Shown here in pieces: positions 8,515-16,717 of a stretch of 64,000 nt of DNA; the stretch's first letter is position 1; the number at the start of each line of letters is the position of its first letter. The notes beneath the pieces are model-generated. The model was given only the letters and a program-made list of their open reading frames with translations, did not search any database and was not told the DNA's origin. Origin of the DNA: Hyalangium ruber (GTDB taxonomy: Bacteria > Myxococcota > Myxococcia > Myxococcales > Myxococcaceae); assembly GCF_034259325.1 (NCBI RefSeq), contig NZ_JAXIVS010000018.1, forward strand, positions 62,001 to 126,000, written 5' to 3'. The translations under genes were made by a program, and so were the position numbers.

Positions 8515-9426
8515 CTAGATGGGCATGAAGACCTTGAAGCCGCTGCGGCCGCTCGCGCCCAGGGTGTTGCTCTCCACGAAGTCGCTGTAGGAGCTGCGGC
8601 CATCGCCCGAGGTGATCGCGGTGTGGCCGTAGATGCTGCCAAGGCGGGTGGAGGTCTTCTCCCAGGTGAGCACGAGGCCGGGGATCTTCAGCGCCTCGGC
8701 GAGCGTCAGATTCACCTGCTTGAACTTGTCGCGCGGCAGGTTGTTGTCGATCTGGTTGCCGTTGCCCCACACCTTGATGCCGTAAGTGCGCTGAATGGCG
8801 CGGCTCACGCCCGTGGCGCAGAGGCCCTGGCTGTTGTAGCCCCCCATGCTCAACGCCACCGAGCGGGCGTTGTTGGCGAGCGCGGAGTTGCCGTGCGCGC
8901 CACCGGAGCCGGGGGTGGTGGTGGGCGTGCCGCCCACCGTGATGCCGAGCTGGTTCCAGGTCTTCGGGCCGACGATGCCATCGGCGACCAGGCCCTTCGA
9001 GCTCTGGAAGGCCTTCACCGCCGCGGTGGTCTTCGGACCGAACTGGCCATCCGCCGCGCCGGCATTGAAGCCGAGCTGATTGAGCCGGTTCTGAAGCGCG
9101 GTCACCGGAGCGCCACCGTGGCCCTGCTTGAGCGTGGGGCCGCTACCGCCCGTCGAGGGAGCGGCCGCGCTATTCAGCTTGGCCCAGGTCTTCGGCCCGA
9201 CGATGCCGTCGGAGACCAGGCCCTTCGCGCTCTGGAAGGCCTTCACCGCCGCGGCCGTCTTCGGGCCGAACTGGCCGTCGACCGCGCCCGGCGAAAAGCC
9301 CGCCTTGGCCAGCGCCTGCTGAAGGGTCCTCACCGAAGCGCCGGACGCGCCGAGCTTCAGGGTGGGATTCGAACGTGAAGCGGCTGCGGAGAGGGTGGTG
9401 CGTGGGGCGGAGGCAGAGACCCGCAT
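8515..9426 (-). CDS. Two PG-binding domains plus a Cys/His domain, putative peptidoglycan peptidase
   Basis: A 303-residue protein. Two PG_binding_1 domains lie at residues 21-84 and 97-160 and share an almost identical stretch (DGQFGPKT...AVKAFQS...DGIVGPKTW), so one is a recent duplicate of the other. A linker rich in Gly/Thr follows (165-180), then a 120-residue domain with Cys203 in GLCATGVSRAI and His268 in YGHTAI, the Cys/His order of CHAP/NlpC-P60-type amidases. It likely cuts or remodels cell-wall peptides. The N-terminus (MRVSASAPRTTLSAAAS) is not a normal signal peptide, so export would need another route or lysis. Confidence 0.85.
   Translation of the reverse strand: MRVSASAPRTTLSAAASRSNPTLKLGASGASVRTLQQALAKAGFSPGAVDGQFGPKTAAAVKAFQSAKGLVSDGIVGPKTWAKLNSAAAPSTGGSGPTLKQGHGGAPVTALQNRLNQLGFNAGAADGQFGPKTTAAVKAFQSSKGLVADGIVGPKTWNQLGITVGGTPTTTPGSGGAHGNSALANNARSVALSMGGYNSQGLCATGVSRAIQRTYGIKVWGNGNQIDNNLPRDKFKQVNLTLAEALKIPGLVLTWEKTSTRLGSIYGHTAITSGDGRSSYSDFVESNTLGASGRSGFKVFMPI
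8940..9342 (-). repeat. Internal duplication encoding the two PG-binding domains
   Basis: The segments around 8940-9090 and 9180-9340 are near copies at both DNA and protein level; for example, GACGATGCC(A/G)TCGG occurs in both, next to an almost identical GGCCTTCACCGCCGCGG run. This marks a tandem domain duplication inside one gene rather than a mobile repeat. Confidence 0.7.
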
Positions 9427-9583
9427 TTCGAGAACCTCGTGAAGTATGGACCGTGGAAAGGTTATCGAGCGCAGAGGGCTACAAGTTGCGGAGCCTCAGA
9501 CGAAAAAGGGCTGTGGCTCGGGGTAGGTTCGGCGCGCGGCGTACGCGGCCGCTGAGGCCGCGACGCCCGAGCCAGCCGTGGGA

Positions 9584-9868
9584 TCAAGGACAGCCGCAGT
9601 ACCAGTACTCGGTGTAGGTGCTCGTCTGGCACCCACTCTGGGCCACGCGGCCGTCACAGAAGTAATACGCCAGGCCGCACTCCACACCGTTGGAGTAGAA
9701 GTACTGGGCGTAGTGGACCGACTTGTTGGTGCAGGCCAGGGCGGACACCTCGTCCTGGGACTCGGCCGGGGCGGCTTCGAGCGTGGCCTCTTCCGGGACG
9801 TCCTCCATCGCGCCCCCGCAGCCCGCGACCAGCCCTGCGAACATCAGCGCTCCGATCATTCCTCGCAT
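9584..9868 (-). CDS. Small Cys-rich secreted lipoprotein (DUF6289-like)
   Basis: A 94-residue protein. The reading frame could extend to 9934, but the ATG at 9868 has a perfect AGGAGG and starts a lipoprotein signal (MRGMIGALMFAGLVAGCGG). The mature peptide has an acidic linker and a compact C-terminus with six Cys and many aromatics (CTNKSVHYAQYFYSNG, then CGLAYYFC and a final YWYCGCP). This is the pattern of small secreted peptides common in myxobacteria and related to DUF6289. Function is unknown; disulfide-stabilised surface peptide is the best description. Confidence 0.75.
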   Translation of the reverse strand: MRGMIGALMFAGLVAGCGGAMEDVPEEATLEAAPAESQDEVSALACTNKSVHYAQYFYSNGVECGLAYYFCDGRVAQSGCQTSTYTEYWYCGCP

Positions 9869-9870
9869 GC

Positions 9871-9878
9871 ATCCTCCT
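9871..9878 (-). promoter_or_regulatory. Ribosome binding site AGGAGG that fixes the start at 9868
   Basis: On the minus strand, AGGAGGAT ends 2 bases before the ATG at 9868, with AGGAGG itself 4 bases upstream. It decides against the longer frame beginning at 9934. Confidence 0.75.
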
Positions 9879-9995
9879 AGTGTGAAGCCTGGTGAGAGGC
9901 ACATCGAGAATAGCCCGGATTCCATCTGAACCACGCGATAACCGCTGACGCATCACGTCATGGCCTGCTTCTCCGGGAGGGGGATGCCGTGGGCT

Positions 9996-10931
9996 TCAAC
10001 CGCGCCGAGCGGACTCACGCTTCACAGTCGTGCTCAGCGCCTGCCGGACAGCGCGGAGCCGGGCGGACTCCTTCATGCCCTCGCGCCATGCCAGGAAGAG
10101 GGTATTTCCCGCGGCGCGCTGGCGCGCATGCTGCCCGGGGGCCGGTTCGAGCAGCAGCACCCGTCGCTCCGCGAGTGCAGCCGTGACGAGGTAGTCGGGC
10201 AGTACCACCAGCGCCACGCTTGCCTCCGCCAGCGCCAGCAGCTCCTCCAGGCTGGCCATTCGGCAGACGATGCGCTCGGGGAGCGCCGCCTTCGGGCCGA
10301 AGGAGGCGCGCCACCAGGGCAGGTGCATGGCCATGTCCTGGTCGAAGACGGCCCAGCGCTGCGCCTGGAAGTCCGTCAGCGTGCGCGGCTGGCCCCACCG
10401 CTTCACATACGCTGGCGCGCCCACGGCCACGAAAGTCTCACGAGCCAGGGGCACCGTCTTGATTCCAGGCAGCTGTGCGGGCCGGCCGAGGATGACCAGG
10501 TCCAGTGCGCCCTCGTGTAGCCGCCGCTCCAGCACACTGGGCACGTTGAACTCCACATCCACCTGGAGCCCGTCATGCGCGGCGAGCAAGGGGGGCAGGC
10601 GTGAGCGCAACCCATGGGCCCAGAAGGGGCGCGGTGCGCCCACGCACACCCGCCCACGCACCTGGGTGAAGTCCTCACGCAGGCTCGCCAGCGCATCGTC
10701 GATGCGGGCCAGCTCGGGCTTGAGCGTCTCCAGCAGGGTGGTGCCAGAGGGCAACAGGCGCACGCGCCGTCCCAACCGCTCGAAGAGGGGCTGGCCCAGC
10801 TGGGCTTCGAGCGCCCGCACTTTCTGGGAGATGGCCGAGACGCTGACGTGCTCACGACTGGCCGCGGCGGCGAAGGTGCCGGCTTCGGCCGCTGCCACGA
10901 AGGTGCGTAGCAGCTCATAGCGGATGCTCAC
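9996..10931 (-). CDS. LysR-family transcriptional regulator
   Basis: A 311-residue regulator. The N-terminal winged HTH is at residues 1-60 (MSIRYELLRTFVAAAEAGTF then AISQKVRALEAQLG), followed by a substrate-binding-like effector domain (about 85-300). It is divergent from the DJ-1/PfpI gene at 11078, the usual arrangement for a LysR protein that controls its neighbour and itself. The shared intergenic region holds three TGAAG-type half-sites (10955-10984). The inducer cannot be told from the sequence. Confidence 0.95.
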   Translation of the reverse strand: MSIRYELLRTFVAAAEAGTFAAAASREHVSVSAISQKVRALEAQLGQPLFERLGRRVRLLPSGTTLLETLKPELARIDDALASLREDFTQVRGRVCVGAPRPFWAHGLRSRLPPLLAAHDGLQVDVEFNVPSVLERRLHEGALDLVILGRPAQLPGIKTVPLARETFVAVGAPAYVKRWGQPRTLTDFQAQRWAVFDQDMAMHLPWWRASFGPKAALPERIVCRMASLEELLALAEASVALVVLPDYLVTAALAERRVLLLEPAPGQHARQRAAGNTLFLAWREGMKESARLRAVRQALSTTVKRESARRG

Positions 10932-10954
10932 GGGCTCCTCGCCTCCAGGGACGC

Positions 10955-10984
10955 TGTGAAGTAGCGCTTCACAAGCATTGAAGC
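10955..10984. promoter_or_regulatory. Overlapping inverted repeats, candidate LysR operator
   Basis: TGTGAAG (10955-10961), five bases, and CTTCACA (10967-10973) form one palindrome; GCTTCA (10966-10971), seven bases, and TGAAGC (10979-10984) form a second that shares the middle half-site. The block lies 24 bp upstream of the lysR start codon and ~94 bp from the divergent gene. Three half-sites of alternating orientation fit LysR-type binding. Confidence 0.5.
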
Positions 10985-11077
10985 GATGGGCTATTTCGTA
11001 CGCAAGCCAGCGCGGGCATTTAGAGCGTGCGGTCCGGGCGAGCCCGCCGACCGGTCACTCACAGGAGCCTTGTTCGC

Positions 11078-11893
11078 ATGTCTACCCCCTCGTGCCTTGC
11101 ACTGCTCACGCTGTTGGTGAGCACCCCTGTTCTCGCGGCCAATGACGCCACCGCCGGTGGTGCCGAAAGGAAACACGCCATGAAGATGCTCATCGTCCTC
11201 ACCAGCCACGACCAGCTGGGCAACACCGGCCGCAAGACCGGCTTCTACCTGTCGGAGCTCACCCACTCGCTCGACGTCTTCCAGCGCGCCGGCATCGAGG
11301 TGGACCTCGCCAGCCCCAAGGGAGGCCTGCCCCCGATGGATGGAGTGGACCGCGGCGATGCGATCAACAAGACGTTCCTGGAGGACAAGGGCTGGATGGC
11401 ACGGCTGGAGAAGACAACGCGGTTGGAGGACGTGGACCCCTCGCGCTACGACGCGGTCTACGTGCCAGGCGGCCACGGCACCATGTACGATCTGCCGGAC
11501 AACGCTCGCCTACAGGCGATCCTCGCGGCGGTGTACACGCGCGGTGGAGTGGTGGCGGCGGTGTGCCACGGTCCGGCGGCGTTGGTGAACGTGAAGCTCG
11601 AGGACGGCAGCTACCTGGTGGCGGGCAAGAGCGTGTCCTCCTTCACGGATGAGGAAGAGACCGCGATGAAGCTCACCCAGGCCATGCCTTTCCTGCTCGA
11701 GTCGAAGTTGCGTGAGCGCGGGGGCCGCTTCGGCAAGGCGCCCAACTTCAAGCCCCACGTGGCGACCGCCGAGCGGCTGGTGACCGGGCAGAACCCTGCC
11801 TCCGCCGCGGGCGTGGCCAGCGAGGTGGTGCGCTTGATGCGAGCGGTTCCCATCACCGCCCCGCGCGCGGCTGCCACGGTCGAGGCGCGCTGA
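11078..11893 (+). CDS. Exported DJ-1/PfpI-superfamily protein (type 1 GATase-like)
   Basis: A 271-residue protein with a signal peptide (MSTPSCLALLTLLVSTPVLA). The start at 11078 is chosen because it opens directly into this signal; a frame from 11027 would hide it. The fold signature is a Rossmann-like core with an EVDLASPKGG strand, the oxyanion segment VYVPGGHGTMYDLP, and the nucleophile elbow AAVCHGPAAL. Hsp31/PfpI relatives act as chaperones, glyoxalases or amidases. A periplasmic member is less usual. It is probably controlled by the divergent LysR gene. Confidence 0.85.
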   Translation: MSTPSCLALLTLLVSTPVLAANDATAGGAERKHAMKMLIVLTSHDQLGNTGRKTGFYLSELTHSLDVFQRAGIEVDLASPKGGLPPMDGVDRGDAINKTFLEDKGWMARLEKTTRLEDVDPSRYDAVYVPGGHGTMYDLPDNARLQAILAAVYTRGGVVAAVCHGPAALVNVKLEDGSYLVAGKSVSSFTDEEETAMKLTQAMPFLLESKLRERGGRFGKAPNFKPHVATAERLVTGQNPASAAGVASEVVRLMRAVPITAPRAAATVEAR

Positions 11894-12021
11894 GCGGTGA
11901 CGAGTGCCTCGGCACGCTGGCCTGGGTCGCCATCCAAATTGTCCATGCGCTCCCAGGCTGCTCTGGAACGTGCCATCCACGCTCATGGAGAAGAGCATCT
12001 CGGGCAAGCGCTGACGCGCGG

Positions 12022-12936
12022 TCAGGCCATCCCGCGCTGCTGGCGGGCCCACGTCTCGAAGCTCATGGGAGAGAGTCCGTAGGAGCGGGCGATCTCGGGC
12101 CGGGCCAACACCGGGGCGACGTTCATGTACGTCATGCCCTGCGCCACGCCGGGATGCAGTCCGGCGGCGACGGCCTCCTCGACCGTGCCCGCCTGCACGA
12201 CGTACTCCTTGCCGTCGAGGCGCGAGAGGATCTCGGCGATCTGAGGAACCGTGAGCAGGTCGCCTGCGAGCTGCAGCGTCACACCTTTGAACCTGGCGGG
12301 ATCGTTGATCGCCGCCGCGGCTGCCTTGCCGATGTCCTCCGGGGCGATGAGCCCGAGGGGTTGATCGGTCTTGATCACCGTCACCAGCCGGCGCCCGTCA
12401 GCGAAGCCGGCGGGATCGAGCATGGGGTGGTCCATGAAGGTGGCGGGCAGGATGATGGTCCAGCGGTCGAAGCCGGCGTTGCGCACGAGCTCGCAGGTAG
12501 CGAGCTTGTTCTCCCAATAGGTCTCGTGGGACTTCCAGCGACCCTCGGCCCAGCCCTCGACGTTGCGGTGGTCGCCGACACCTGACGTCGCGGTATGCAC
12601 GAACGTGCCGACGCCTTCGGCCACCGCGGCCTCGACGAGGTTTTTCCCCTGCTCGCGCTCCTTGCTGTAGTCAATGCCGGTCGCGGAGACGATGGGCGAC
12701 TGCATCGAGAACACCGCCCGTGCCCCGGCGCAGGCGGCGCGCAGCGACTGCGGCTCGTCTAGATCCCCGACGACCACTTCGGCGCCAGCCGCCGCGAGGG
12801 CCTTCGCGTTCGGCGCGTCCGGGTTGCGCACCATCACCCGCACCGAGGTGCTGCCTTCGGCCAGCAGCGCCCGGGCGGTGGCGCCGCCCTGTCGCCCTGT
12901 GGCGGCGGTTACGAGAACGAGATTGCGGCTGCTCAT
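12022..12936 (-). CDS. NmrA-like NAD(P)-binding protein
   Basis: A 304-residue protein beginning MSSRNLVLVTAATGRQGGAT. The ATG at 12936 has AGGAGG 7-9 bases upstream. The N-terminal Rossmann motif is TAATGRQGG (GxxGxxG variant), and the family features NmrA/HSCARG-type residues (LDEPQSLRAACAGARAVFSM; FMDHPMLDP). Such proteins act as redox sensors or NAD(P)H-dependent reductases acting on quinones and similar electrophiles. It is divergent from a TetR gene; the 85-bp gap carries inverted repeats, so it is likely a repressor-controlled stress or detoxification gene. Confidence 0.9.
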   Translation of the reverse strand: MSSRNLVLVTAATGRQGGATARALLAEGSTSVRVMVRNPDAPNAKALAAAGAEVVVGDLDEPQSLRAACAGARAVFSMQSPIVSATGIDYSKEREQGKNLVEAAVAEGVGTFVHTATSGVGDHRNVEGWAEGRWKSHETYWENKLATCELVRNAGFDRWTIILPATFMDHPMLDPAGFADGRRLVTVIKTDQPLGLIAPEDIGKAAAAAINDPARFKGVTLQLAGDLLTVPQIAEILSRLDGKEYVVQAGTVEEAVAAGLHPGVAQGMTYMNVAPVLARPEIARSYGLSPMSFETWARQQRGMA

Positions 12937-12951
12937 CCGGGCCTCCTGTAA

Positions 12952-12982
12952 GTGGGGTGCCCCACCGTTTAGACTTCGGTGG
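12952..12982. promoter_or_regulatory. Inverted repeats between NmrA and TetR genes, candidate TetR operator
   Basis: GTGGGG (12952-12957), TG, CCCCAC (12960-12965) overlaps a second inverted repeat CCACCG (12962-12967), nine bases, CGGTGG (12977-12982). Both sit in the shared 85-bp promoter region. TetR repressors bind such short palindromes; which one is used is not known. Confidence 0.5.
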
Positions 12983-13021
12983 CAAGATACGGAGGCCCAC
13001 CCCGTTTGTCGAGGAGAGGTC

Positions 13022-13630
13022 GTGGATCGTGTGAAGACGTTGCGAGCGGACGGCCAACGCAACCGGGAGCGGATCGTCGCCGCCGCCACGGAGCTGGTCG
13101 CCAGGGATGGCGCGCAGGCGTCGCTCGAGGAGATCGCGCGGCGAGCGGGGGTGGGCTCCGCGACCCTGCACCGGCACTTCCCGTCGCGGCGGGCGCTGTT
13201 GGAGGTGGTATTCCGCGCTGGCGTCGAGCAGCTCTGTGCGTGGGCAGCCGCGCAGCCGGGCGAGGACCCAGGCGCTGAGCTGGCTGCCTGGCTCGAGGAG
13301 CTGACGGTTTACACCGCGACCCACCGCGGGCTTGCCGCTGCGCTGCTGGCCGGCCCGGATGGCCTCTCGCCAGAAGAGATCTGCTGCACCGACATGTTGC
13401 TCGACGTGGTGAAGGTTCTGGTGGCACGGGCCTCGTCCGTGGGCGCGCTTCACGCCGGCGCCACTCCGGAGGACTTGATGCTCTTGGCGAACGCGATCGC
13501 CGTCGCCACCGAAAACGAGCCGACCACCGCGAGCCGGCTGCTGCGCCTCGCGCTCACCGGCATCCGGTCTGAAAACCGGAACGGTACCCCTTCTCGGCCG
13601 GGTCGGGCTCGGTCGCCGACGAAGAAGTAG
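13022..13630 (+). CDS. TetR-family regulator
   Basis: A 202-residue repressor starting at GTG 13022, with GAGGAG about 7 bases upstream. The HTH is at residues 20-65 (LEEIARRAGVGSATLHRHFPSR). The ligand-binding half is shorter than many family members, and the last ~20 residues (SENRNGTPSRPGRARSP) are basic and low-complexity, so the tail may have been altered. Divergent from the NmrA-like gene, which it probably represses. Confidence 0.9.
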   Translation: MDRVKTLRADGQRNRERIVAAATELVARDGAQASLEEIARRAGVGSATLHRHFPSRRALLEVVFRAGVEQLCAWAAAQPGEDPGAELAAWLEELTVYTATHRGLAAALLAGPDGLSPEEICCTDMLLDVVKVLVARASSVGALHAGATPEDLMLLANAIAVATENEPTTASRLLRLALTGIRSENRNGTPSRPGRARSPTKK

Positions 13631-13774
13631 GTGCTCGCGCTCTTCGCTGTCGACACCGAACCGATAATAGGGAAGGACGCCCCTGTACCCGCAAGGGGGG
13701 TGGCGGTAGCGCACCCGAGCGCCCAGCGCGGTATGTGTGCCCATCCCCTTGGGTGCTGAGGTACCGTTGGCGCC

Positions 13775-14719
13775 ATGTCCAACGGCTTCATCTGGTCCAG
13801 CGGGGACGAACCGCACGTCGCGCGGCGGCGCGAGATGCTTCGCACGCATCCCGAAATCAAGGAACTCTACGGCCCGTGCTCGCGCACGAAGTACGTCTGC
13901 ACGCTGCTCGTCGGGCTGCAGCTCTCGCTCGCCTTCCTGCTGCGTGACGCGCCCTGGTGGCTGATCGTTCTGGTCGCCTATACGGTGGGCGGAGTGATCA
14001 ACCAGGCGCTCCTCCTGGCCATTCACGAGCTCTCTCACAATCTCGCGTTCCGCAAGCCCTGGCACAATCGCGTGTTCGGCGTCTTCATCAATCTGCCCGT
14101 GGGTGTGCCGGTCGCGGAAACGTTTCGCTACTACCACCTGCGCCATCACGCCCATCAGGGTGACGAGCGGCTCGACACGGATCTCCCCACGGAGTTCGAG
14201 GCACGCTTGCTGCGCCATCGCGCGATCAAACTGCTCTGGCTCTCTTGCCAAGGCTTTGCCTACGCGCTCCGCCCGCTGTTCGTGGATCCAAAGAAGCCGG
14301 GGGCCTCCGAGATCGCGAACCTCCTCGTGCAGGTCGCGTTCAACGTGGCCGTGTTCTATTTTTGGGGCGGCAAAGCGCTTGCCTATCTGCCGATCAGTTC
14401 ATTGATCGTCATGGGGCTTCATCCGATTGCCGGACACTACATCTCGGAGCACTACGTCTTCCGCGAAGGGCAAGAGACGTACTCGTACTACGGGCCGCTC
14501 AACGTGCTCGCATTCAATGTCGGCTACCACAACGAGCACCACGACTTCCCCTACATTCCTGGCTCGCGCCTGCCGAAGCTACGAGCGATGGCGCCGGAAT
14601 TCTACGACGGTCTCATGTCGCACAAATCGTGGACGGCGACGCTTTGGAACTTCGTCATGCGCCCCAGCCTGGGCGGTTACAGCCGCGTCAAGCGGCGCGT
14701 GGAGCGGCGGCGAGGCTAG
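13775..14719 (+). CDS. Fatty acid desaturase close to sphingolipid delta-4 desaturase (DEGS1)
   Basis: A 314-residue integral membrane desaturase. From memory of animal DEGS1 it aligns over its full length: DEPHVARRREMLRTHPEIKE near the start (compare DQPHADRRREILAKYPEIK), then H84ELSH88, H121LRHH125 and H252NEHH256 as the three histidine boxes, and a conserved TYSYYGPLN...FNVGYHNEHHDFP block. Even the tail (WNFVMRPSLGGYSRVKRR) matches the animal end. DEGS1 introduces a 4,5-trans double bond into dihydroceramide. Myxobacteria make ceramides, so a sphingolipid substrate is plausible. Hydrophobic helices at ~40-80 and ~185-220. No other sphingolipid gene is in this window. The start lacks a strong Shine-Dalgarno. 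Confidence 0.85.
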   Translation: MSNGFIWSSGDEPHVARRREMLRTHPEIKELYGPCSRTKYVCTLLVGLQLSLAFLLRDAPWWLIVLVAYTVGGVINQALLLAIHELSHNLAFRKPWHNRVFGVFINLPVGVPVAETFRYYHLRHHAHQGDERLDTDLPTEFEARLLRHRAIKLLWLSCQGFAYALRPLFVDPKKPGASEIANLLVQVAFNVAVFYFWGGKALAYLPISSLIVMGLHPIAGHYISEHYVFREGQETYSYYGPLNVLAFNVGYHNEHHDFPYIPGSRLPKLRAMAPEFYDGLMSHKSWTATLWNFVMRPSLGGYSRVKRRVERRRG

Positions 14720-15202
14720 CGCCCAGACTCCTGCCGCGCACCTGGTGGGAGCACGAACTGGCACGCGTGGAGCCTCCTCGCCATGGCGCCCGCGCGCCGG
14801 GAGCCATCACTTTCGCTCGACGGTGTGCCGGGTTCGCATAAAGGTTCTCCGTCACGTCCATGTCCCTATGTGCCGGGCCTCAAGCGCGATGATTGGCCAC
14901 TGGAAGATCCCAAGGGCAAGCACTTCGTAGATGCGCGCCCTGCCCCATGGCGACGCGGGGTCCACCAATCAGGCGTCCCGGGAGTCGCATTCCGAGCAGC
15001 CCAGCAATCTTGAAGGGTCTTGCTCAGCTGCGTGGCATTGCGCTTTGGAGGGGGCGTTTCGCTTCGGGGAGGCGCATGCGAGACGCGACATCTCCCCTTG
15101 CTACTTCCGGTTGTATGCCACGACCCGGGGATTGCCACAAGCCCCCCTCTGTGAGGCACAGACGCCGGCCGCACGCGAAAACCCGCGGGCGCGGAGGACC
15201 CC
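14720..15202. other. 483-bp non-coding stretch containing an arsC fragment
   Basis: No intact gene with a believable start, RBS and protein pattern is seen. The only recognisable coding remnant is a piece of arsenate reductase at 14858-14970. The rest shows no repeat or stem of note. Confidence 0.6.
14858..14970 (+). pseudogene. Fragment of thioredoxin-coupled arsenate reductase (ArsC)
   Basis: The second frame reads PCPYVPGLKRDDWPLEDPKG, which is the conserved segment ahead of the C-terminus of thioredoxin-type ArsC (CPYVPGLKRDDWPLEDPKGK). The following residues (VDARPAPWRRGV) only loosely follow the expected VxxVRxIRDEIxxRV helix. The upstream two thirds of the enzyme, including the first catalytic Cys loop, are absent. 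It is a relic of an arsenic-resistance gene, not a functional one. Confidence 0.55.
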
Positions 15203-16687
15203 ATGCACAACGAATCCGGACGCAGTGTGGCCACGAACAACCATGCAGTGCTGATCGCCGGCGGAGGCCCGACGGGCCTGATGCTGGCAGCAGAGTTGGC
15301 GTTGGCGGGGATCGACGTCGCCGTCGTCGAGCGTCGCGTGGACCAGGAGCTCCCCGGGTCACGCGCTGGCGGCCTGCACGCCCGCACGATCGAGGTGTTC
15401 GATCAGCGGGGCGTCGCCGAGCGCTTCCTCTCGCAGGGGCAGATCATGCAGGTCGCGGGCTTCTCGTTCATCCCGCTCGACATCAGCGACTTCCCGACGC
15501 GCCACAACTACGGGCTCGCGCTCAGGCAGGCTCGCATCGAGCGCATCATGGCCGAGTGGGTCGCCGAGCTGCCGGTGACATTCTATCGAGGGCGTGAGGT
15601 GACGGGGTTCGCGCAGGACGACACCGGCGTCGACGTCGAGCTGTCGGACGGTGCCTCGCTCCGGGCGAAGTACCTCGTCGGGTGCGACGGAGGTCGGAGC
15701 CTGATTCGCAAGAAGGCCGGGATCGACTTCCCCGGCTGGGACGCGTCGACCAGCTTCCTCATCGCCGAGGTCGAGATGACCGAGGAGCCCGCGTGGGGCA
15801 TCCGCCGTGGAGAGAAGGGCGTCAACGCCATCGGCAAGATCGACGACGGGAAGCGCGCCGGCGTCGTGCTGGTCGAGCCGCAGGTCGGCGACAGAATCGA
15901 GCCGACCCTGGAGGACCTGCGCGCGGCGCTGATTGCGGTCTACGGGACCGACTTCGGTGTTCGCAATCCGACCTGGCTCTCCCGATTCTCCGACATGGCT
16001 CGGCAGGCGGCGGCTTACCGGGAGCGACGGGTGCTCCTCGCCGGCGACGCGGCGCACGTGCATGCCCCCACGGGCGGACAGGGACTCAACATCGGCGTGC
16101 ATGACGCCGTGAATCTCGGCTGGAAGCTCGCGCAGGTGGTGAAGGGCCTCTCGCCGGAGACCCTCCTCGACACCTACCACGCCGAGCGGCACCCCATCGG
16201 TGCCCGCGTGCTCCGACTGACGATGGCCCAGATCGCCCTCGGCCGCGGCGACGATCGCACCGAGGCCCTGCGCGAGAACATGGCCGAGCTGCTGAAGATG
16301 GAGCAGCCTCGCAAGCAGTACGCCGCGATGATGTCGGGCCTCGACGTCCACTACGACCTCGGTGCGGGGCACCCGCTGCTCGGGCGGCGCATGCCCGACC
16401 TCGAGCTGAGCACGGAGAGCGGTCCGAAGCGCGTGTTCTCGCTGCTGCACGAGGCCCGACCGGTCTTCCTCAACCTCGGCGCGCCGGGCGCCTTCGACAT
16501 CACTCCGTGGGCGGAGCAGGTTCGGCGGGTCGATGCCCGATACACGGGCGCGTGGGAGCTCCCGGTGCTCGGTGCGGTCACTGCGCCCTCGGCCGTTCTG
16601 ATTCGGCCCGATGGCCATGTCGCGTGGGTGGGAGACGGCACGGATTCGGGGCTGCGTGACGCGCTCACCAAGTGGTGCCGAGCATAA
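15203..16687 (+). CDS. FAD-dependent aromatic monooxygenase (class A, PF01494)
   Basis: A 494-residue flavoprotein. The dinucleotide motif is GGGPTGLMLAAELALAG (residues ~20-36), the DG motif is GCDGGRSLIRK, and the GD motif is GDAAHVHAPTGGQGLN, which together define p-hydroxybenzoate-hydroxylase-type enzymes. A C-terminal thioredoxin-like domain (residues ~390-494) matches the rifampicin/polyketide hydroxylase branch. It probably hydroxylates an aromatic metabolite or antibiotic using NAD(P)H. It stands alone between gene debris. A GGAGG element lies 8-12 bases before the ATG. Confidence 0.9.
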   Translation: MHNESGRSVATNNHAVLIAGGGPTGLMLAAELALAGIDVAVVERRVDQELPGSRAGGLHARTIEVFDQRGVAERFLSQGQIMQVAGFSFIPLDISDFPTRHNYGLALRQARIERIMAEWVAELPVTFYRGREVTGFAQDDTGVDVELSDGASLRAKYLVGCDGGRSLIRKKAGIDFPGWDASTSFLIAEVEMTEEPAWGIRRGEKGVNAIGKIDDGKRAGVVLVEPQVGDRIEPTLEDLRAALIAVYGTDFGVRNPTWLSRFSDMARQAAAYRERRVLLAGDAAHVHAPTGGQGLNIGVHDAVNLGWKLAQVVKGLSPETLLDTYHAERHPIGARVLRLTMAQIALGRGDDRTEALRENMAELLKMEQPRKQYAAMMSGLDVHYDLGAGHPLLGRRMPDLELSTESGPKRVFSLLHEARPVFLNLGAPGAFDITPWAEQVRRVDARYTGAWELPVLGAVTAPSAVLIRPDGHVAWVGDGTDSGLRDALTKWCRA

Positions 16688-16717
16688 AAACGCCGTCCGG
16701 TACCATCGCGTGGAGAT

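Noticed and set aside
9364-9374. GGGATTCGAAC, like a tRNA T-arm
   Set aside because: No acceptor stem or other arms around it; it lies inside the PG-binding protein gene.
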